NCBI GenBank assembly: GCA_964482205.1
Contig: CAYZWI010000013.1
Span: forward strand, 36,829-100,828
Source: JAZDGX01 sp964482205
GTDB lineage: Bacteria > Eisenbacteria > RBG-16-71-46 > CAIMUX01 > WJJG01
Direction: 5' to 3'
Length of the DNA: 64,000 nucleotides
The position numbers and the translations under genes are program-made. Below are positions 60,021-64,000 of the stretch, piece by piece. Each line of letters opens with the position of its first letter. Within the stretch, counting starts at the first letter, position 1. A model generated the notes under the pieces. The model worked only from the letters and a program-made list of their open reading frames with translations. It searched no databases and was not told the DNA's origin.

Positions 60021-61004
60021 ATGTTGAGGTGCAGACGGTCCGGTGACGCCATTCGCATTGGCCCCCATTTCAGCCTGTCGTTTCAACGCACGCTGCGGAT
60101 TCCGGACGATGGCAACACCTATCCCCTGCCGCCCTCGCTCGGCAGCTTTCCGATTCGCCGCATCGCCGATTTCGCATCCCGCGTGCCCGCCTCCTGGCGC
60201 AAGCACGGCGGCGTCTTCCTGCCGATGTATCAGCGCGAAGCGATGTGGCTCTCGTTCCATGCGGACTCCTGGCACCCCTGCGCGGTGAAGATCGCGGTCG
60301 GCAAGGTGAACGCGATCTCGGGAGAGCCGTGGAGCGAAACGCTCTCGTCGCAGGACTATGTCGTCTGCCCCGATCAGCCTTGGCTCGACGGCATCAAGGC
60401 GGGCGAGGGAATGATCCGCCAGTTCGTCGCCATGCCGCTGGGAATGGGATACACGGTGGAAGGCCAGGTGACCGGCAAGGAGGAGTTCGGCGGGCTGCAA
60501 ATCAAGGTCTTCGCGCCGAAACCGGGCCGCTTCCCCGATCGACCGCCTTACGAAAGGAGATCGGCCTTCTCCGAGGGAATGGTGATGTACGCTCCGCTCC
60601 ACGGCGCGGAGTTGGGCCTGGCAGCCGGCGGCCGCATGCGCCAGAAGATCTACCCGGACCCGCATGGCATCGACACCTGGGACACGGAGAACACCGGGCG
60701 CGTCTATGTCCACATCGTGAACAGCATGACCTACCGCGAGATCACCGGCGAGGAGCCGCCCGCCACTCCGGTGACCGCGCGCATGTACACGGATTACGGC
60801 TTCCCGTGGTTCGAGCTCTACGATGAAGAGAAGGGCGATCTGGAAGCGTCGGAGACGCTCAAACGCGTGAAGTCGGTGAAGGAGATGGACGCGGCGAAGG
60901 GATTCGAGCCGCAACAGGACGATGCGACGGTGGATGTGGAGGAGGAGCAGGTGAAGGGAGTCGGGCCGCTCGACAAGAACGAAGTGACCGACGGCGACTG
61001 GTAG
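60021..61004 (+). CDS. Conserved-looking protein of unknown function
   Basis: 327 residues; AGGAGG at 60011-60016 sets the start. No signal peptide or membrane segment. The central part is dense in aromatic and Gly residues (GGVFLPMYQREAMWLSFHAD, GEGMIRQFVAMPLGMGYTV, KEEFGGLQIKVF), suggesting a folded beta-rich domain. The last 60 residues are acidic. I do not recognise a family. It stands alone with a strong ribosome binding site, so it is probably well expressed. Confidence 0.7.
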   Translation: MLRCRRSGDAIRIGPHFSLSFQRTLRIPDDGNTYPLPPSLGSFPIRRIADFASRVPASWRKHGGVFLPMYQREAMWLSFHADSWHPCAVKIAVGKVNAISGEPWSETLSSQDYVVCPDQPWLDGIKAGEGMIRQFVAMPLGMGYTVEGQVTGKEEFGGLQIKVFAPKPGRFPDRPPYERRSAFSEGMVMYAPLHGAELGLAAGGRMRQKIYPDPHGIDTWDTENTGRVYVHIVNSMTYREITGEEPPATPVTARMYTDYGFPWFELYDEEKGDLEASETLKRVKSVKEMDAAKGFEPQQDDATVDVEEEQVKGVGPLDKNEVTDGDW

Positions 61005-61177
61005 GACATCCACAAACTGCATGAACGAGGCAGGGCATCTTCCCCAATGATGCCTTGCCTCGGCGCGTAGTCAGCGCCCCTCGCCCTCGACTCTTTCCTC
61101 CCCTTGCGGCATACTCGCCGCGTCATTCTCCGTCACACTCGGTGCGGCGCCTGCGCCGCGGTCGAGAGGATCGCGCG

Positions 61178-63166
61178 ATGCCTTCGAAGTTCATGCTCTA
61201 TCTCTCCCCGCTGGCCGCGTGGCTGCTGTGGCTGCTCCTCCCCCTCGCGCGCGGAGGCAGGATCACGAGGCAACGCCTGTCGATCGGATTGAGTCTGCTG
61301 GTCCTTCTCTATTTCGTCATCGTCGTCGGCACGGGCATCTTCTGGGTCGCGGCGCAGGAGTTGCCCGTCTTCGATTGGCACTACTTGCCCGGTTACATTC
61401 TCGCCCTCCTCACGTTCCTCCATGTGGCGCTGCATTGGCGGAATGTGACCCACTTCCTGCGCCGGGGCGCGCCGCTCGCGCTCGTCGAGCCCGAACGCAA
61501 GCGCTTTCGCCGCCCGGTTCGCTTCCTCGCCTGGTCGCTGCTCGCCGTCGTCGCGGGATGCGCGCTCTATCTGCTCGGAGGGCGCCAGGCGTCGGTGCGG
61601 GTCGAGATGCCGGGCGCATCGCCGGCCGCGCGCACATCGCCGCACAGGGAGGGAATGCTCGTGAGCCCGACCATCGTTCGCGCAGGCGGGCGTGACCTCT
61701 CGCTTGCGCAGCTCTACCACGAGGGCAGCTCGTATCCCGCGCGCGCGCGACTGCCCGGATGGACGATCGCTTCGCGGCCCGCGCCCTACAATGAGATCGT
61801 GGGCGAGACGATCGCGCTGCCCGCCTTCTCGATTCCCGACCGCGTGCAGGTCTTCGACGCCTGCGCCGCGTGGCGCGACGGCGCCGCCGCCCCCGATACC
61901 GCCGCCATCACGCGCGAAGAGATCTCCTTCCTGCTCGACTGCGCCAACGGCATCACGAAATCGATCGCCTACGGCGAGCGCACCTTCGATTTGCGCACGG
62001 CTCCCTCGGCGGGAGCGTTGTATCCGGTGAATGTCTACCTCGTCGTGTGGCGCGCGGCCGGTCTCGAGCCGGGCGTGTACTACTATCATCCAAAGCAATC
62101 CGCGCTCGTGCGCGTGCGCGAGGACGACTCGGCCATCTGGATGCTGTTCGAGGCCTCGGGCAGTCCGGCCGCATGGGGAGAGGCGCAAGCGGTCGTCGTG
62201 CTGACCACGACCTTCGCGCGCACCGGCTTCAAGTATGCCGAGCGCGCCTACCGCTACGTGTGCATGGATGCGGGGCACCTCGCCTGCAACCTGGCGCTCG
62301 CGGCGGCGACGATCGGCTGGCAGGCGCCGATGATCGCGCGCTTCGACGACCGCGCGGTGAACGCGACCCTCGATCTCGATCCATCCATCGAGGCGGCGAT
62401 GCTGATGATGCCGGTCACGCGCGCGCGAGGAAGCGGCGACGAGCCGCGCTTCGAACACGAGTCCGCCGTGCACTCCGCCGGGAGCTTCATCGAGCTCATC
62501 CATGGCGGCACCTGCTTGCGGCGGGCGGGCGCGAAGGGACCGGATCCCGCGGGCTCGACGCACGCCACCATCGCGGAGGCAAGCGATCTCGCGCTGCCCG
62601 CGCCCGCGACGGGATTGCCGCTCTACGCTTCCCTGCGCGCGCGGCGATCCGTGCGCGAGCATACGAGTGCGCCCATCACAGCCGCGGAGCTCTCGAGCCT
62701 TTGCCTCGCCGCCACCGGCGAAGGCGCGGATGCGCCCGCGCGCGATCCTCTGCTGGCCGGCTCTTCGGCGCTTGGGCTCTGCCTCATCGTGAGAGATGTG
62801 ACGGATGTTCCTGCCGGCGTCTATCGCTACCTGCCCGGCGCCCACGCGCTTCGTCCTCTGCGCGACGGCGACTTCTCGCGCGACTGCATGCGCGCCTGCC
62901 TGCAGCAGGATTTCTGCGGAACCGCCGATGCGGTGTTCGTGAAGACGATCGGGTGGGATGCGCTCGCGGTCCCCGACGGCGATCGCGGATACCGCTACGC
63001 GAGCATTCGAGCGGGCGTCACAGGAGAGGGCTTGTACTTGCAGGGAACAGCGCTCGGAATCGGCGTCTGCGGCGTGGGCGCGTTCCAGGATCCGGATGTC
63101 GCGGCGATTCTCGCCCTGGACCCGGAGATCGAAGTCCCGTTGTATGTGACCGCGGCCGGGAGATAG
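61178..63166 (+). CDS. Membrane-anchored tandem SagB/ThcOx-type nitroreductase
   Basis: 662 residues from ATG 61178 (GAGAGGA upstream). Three or four membrane helices at the N-terminus (residues 5-145, with HVALHW and HYLPGYI His residues, as in small cytochrome-like anchors) are followed by two nitroreductase folds. The first has RTAPSAGALYPVNVYLV and YRYVCMDAGHLACNLALAA; the second has RRSVREH, YRYASIRAGVTGEGLYLQGTA and IGVCGVGAFQDPDV. SagB-type enzymes oxidise azolines in peptide toxins with FMN; tandem copies also occur outside toxin clusters. No cyclodehydratase (YcaO) or precursor peptide is seen, so the substrate is unknown. Confidence 0.8.
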   Translation: MPSKFMLYLSPLAAWLLWLLLPLARGGRITRQRLSIGLSLLVLLYFVIVVGTGIFWVAAQELPVFDWHYLPGYILALLTFLHVALHWRNVTHFLRRGAPLALVEPERKRFRRPVRFLAWSLLAVVAGCALYLLGGRQASVRVEMPGASPAARTSPHREGMLVSPTIVRAGGRDLSLAQLYHEGSSYPARARLPGWTIASRPAPYNEIVGETIALPAFSIPDRVQVFDACAAWRDGAAAPDTAAITREEISFLLDCANGITKSIAYGERTFDLRTAPSAGALYPVNVYLVVWRAAGLEPGVYYYHPKQSALVRVREDDSAIWMLFEASGSPAAWGEAQAVVVLTTTFARTGFKYAERAYRYVCMDAGHLACNLALAAATIGWQAPMIARFDDRAVNATLDLDPSIEAAMLMMPVTRARGSGDEPRFEHESAVHSAGSFIELIHGGTCLRRAGAKGPDPAGSTHATIAEASDLALPAPATGLPLYASLRARRSVREHTSAPITAAELSSLCLAATGEGADAPARDPLLAGSSALGLCLIVRDVTDVPAGVYRYLPGAHALRPLRDGDFSRDCMRACLQQDFCGTADAVFVKTIGWDALAVPDGDRGYRYASIRAGVTGEGLYLQGTALGIGVCGVGAFQDPDVAAILALDPEIEVPLYVTAAGR

Positions 63167-63256
63167 GATCGAGCCTTCGCGAGCGCGAAAGCATGCTGAG
63201 CCGGTCTCGACGATCGCGGTTCACGCTCGCCTCGAGGTCACGAAGGGAAAACCCAC

Positions 63257-63949
63257 ATGCGCCCGATCGCCCGCCCCCGTTTGCCCCTTCGCGCGCGCCC
63301 GCGCGCACTGACGATCGCGCTTCTCTTCCTGGGCTTGCTCCTCGCTTGCGCGCCGAGACAAGCGGCAGCGTTTTCGCTTGCGGATCTCTTCGGCCGTCAC
63401 GAACGCGCGAGCGTGTCGCTGGGATTCGGACGCATGCATGCGTTCGACGATGACATGGACTACACCTACGGCGGCATATCATCCTGGGGAGCGCGGCTGG
63501 CGATTCCCGCGGACCGGAGCGTCGATGCCCTCTTCGGCGTTTCCTACATCCACGCGCATGGCGACCCGTATTACGACATCCCGGCCTTCGAGGCGGGAGA
63601 CGACGCGGAATTCACGATGGTGCCGCTCGAATTCGGCCTGCGGGTGCATTCGTCCACCTCCAACCGCGCGCGCATCAACCTGGGATTTCTCTTCCAGGAA
63701 ATCTATGCGCGCGAGGAGATCTTCCAGGGAGAGCAAGCCGGCTCCGAAGAGGGCTCGGATGAACAATGGGGTTGGGGAGTCAGGGTGTTCCTCGGCCCCG
63801 AATGGTTCGTCGCGGACCGGCGCTACTCGCTCGGATTCGAGCTCGCGGGCTCGGCGCGCGCGTTGGATCGTTTCCGGGGGTCAGGCTCGGAACGCGACCG
63901 CTCGTTCTCCGCGTTCGAATGGCGGGCGTTTTTCAGCAAGCGGATCTAG
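63257..63949 (+). CDS. Possible outer-membrane beta-barrel protein
   Basis: 230 residues. An Arg-rich start and hydrophobic segment (residues 18-38, ending AAAF) form a signal peptide. The mature part alternates polar and hydrophobic residues with many aromatic ones (SVSLGFGRMHAF, WGARLAI, ALFGVSYIHAHG, GVRVFLGPEWFVA, FEWRAFF), as in eight- to ten-stranded outer-membrane barrels. The last residues FFSKRI are less typical of the C-terminal aromatic signature. No function can be assigned. Nothing is called in 63950-64000. Confidence 0.6.
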   Translation: MRPIARPRLPLRARPRALTIALLFLGLLLACAPRQAAAFSLADLFGRHERASVSLGFGRMHAFDDDMDYTYGGISSWGARLAIPADRSVDALFGVSYIHAHGDPYYDIPAFEAGDDAEFTMVPLEFGLRVHSSTSNRARINLGFLFQEIYAREEIFQGEQAGSEEGSDEQWGWGVRVFLGPEWFVADRRYSLGFELAGSARALDRFRGSGSERDRSFSAFEWRAFFSKRI

Positions 63950-64000
63950 CCCGGATGATTCATGAAATCTCTGCTGCGACATCGTATCTGCCCGCATCTA

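Noticed and set aside
1..64000. tRNA genes, rRNA, CRISPR arrays, insertion sequences or prophage
   Set aside because: No T-arm/CCA patterns, regular spaced repeats, transposase or phage structural genes were recognised on either strand.

Overview
The window is GC-rich bacterial DNA, densely packed with genes on both strands. There is no rRNA, tRNA, CRISPR array or transposase that I can recognise. Four large exported proteins end in FlgD-like/T9SS-type C-terminal domains, there are six-cysteine CC...C repeat modules, a LpxL-like acyltransferase and an outer-membrane-type protein. Together with an anaerobic Hdr/formate dehydrogenase cluster this suggests a diderm member of the FCB superphylum (Eisenbacteria/Krumholzibacteria-like candidate phyla). 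That placement is inference from gene content only.

Region 1 (1-12146) is a formate-electron module. It holds the end of hdrB, then hdrA, mvhD, an FrhB/FdhB-like Fe-S protein and a formate dehydrogenase (fdhA), followed by a rubrerythrin-like protein and a formate/nitrite channel. After a terminator and a good sigma70-type promoter comes a second formate dehydrogenase with NuoG-like N-terminal Fe-S domains, then a NuoE-NuoF fusion. Both dehydrogenases are interrupted by an in-frame TGA that is almost certainly selenocysteine: each TGA sits in the conserved active-site context and is followed, at exactly 18 nt, by a hairpin with a GGTCT loop. The Hdr branch would link formate to ferredoxin/disulfide or another low-potential carrier by flavin-based bifurcation; the NuoEF branch would link it to NAD(H). 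The NuoE domain has lost three of its four [2Fe-2S] ligands.

Region 2 (12147-30107) carries exported hydrolases (C10-type cysteine protease, HExxH metalloprotease, Ntn-type amidohydrolase), a TPR-thioredoxin protein, an ArsM-type methyltransferase, a PurF-like enzyme with an unusual PRPP loop, a BamE-like lipoprotein, a glycosyltransferase, an RNase HII-like protein and a TVP38 membrane protein. Two decayed genes lie between them: a LigD N-terminal fragment and an Hsp20 gene with an in-frame stop.

Region 3 (30108-43292) is mostly housekeeping: cutA, a ZIP transporter, LpxL-like acyltransferase, mtgA, class II aldolase, pepD, a class V aminotransferase, WbuC, and the queuosine precursor operon queE-queC-queD with a thiamine-binding protein. 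A 280-nt island with its own promoter, hairpins and terminator (38499-38815) looks like a non-coding RNA gene. An exact 20-mer is shared by two divergent intergenic regions.

Region 4 (43293-64000) has a UvrA paralog, an HNH endonuclease, an M16 protease pair (one active, one lacking the zinc motif), a HEAT-repeat/cyclophilin fusion coupled to prmA, a TPR protein, an M28 aminopeptidase, a sigma-factor-like protein, an unrecognised protein, a membrane-anchored tandem SagB-type nitroreductase and a possible beta-barrel protein. Two otherwise unrelated exported proteins (29373-30107 and 50204-50878) share a C-terminal tail, ESxxWGxI[KR]xL[FY]R, that may be a sorting signal of its own kind.
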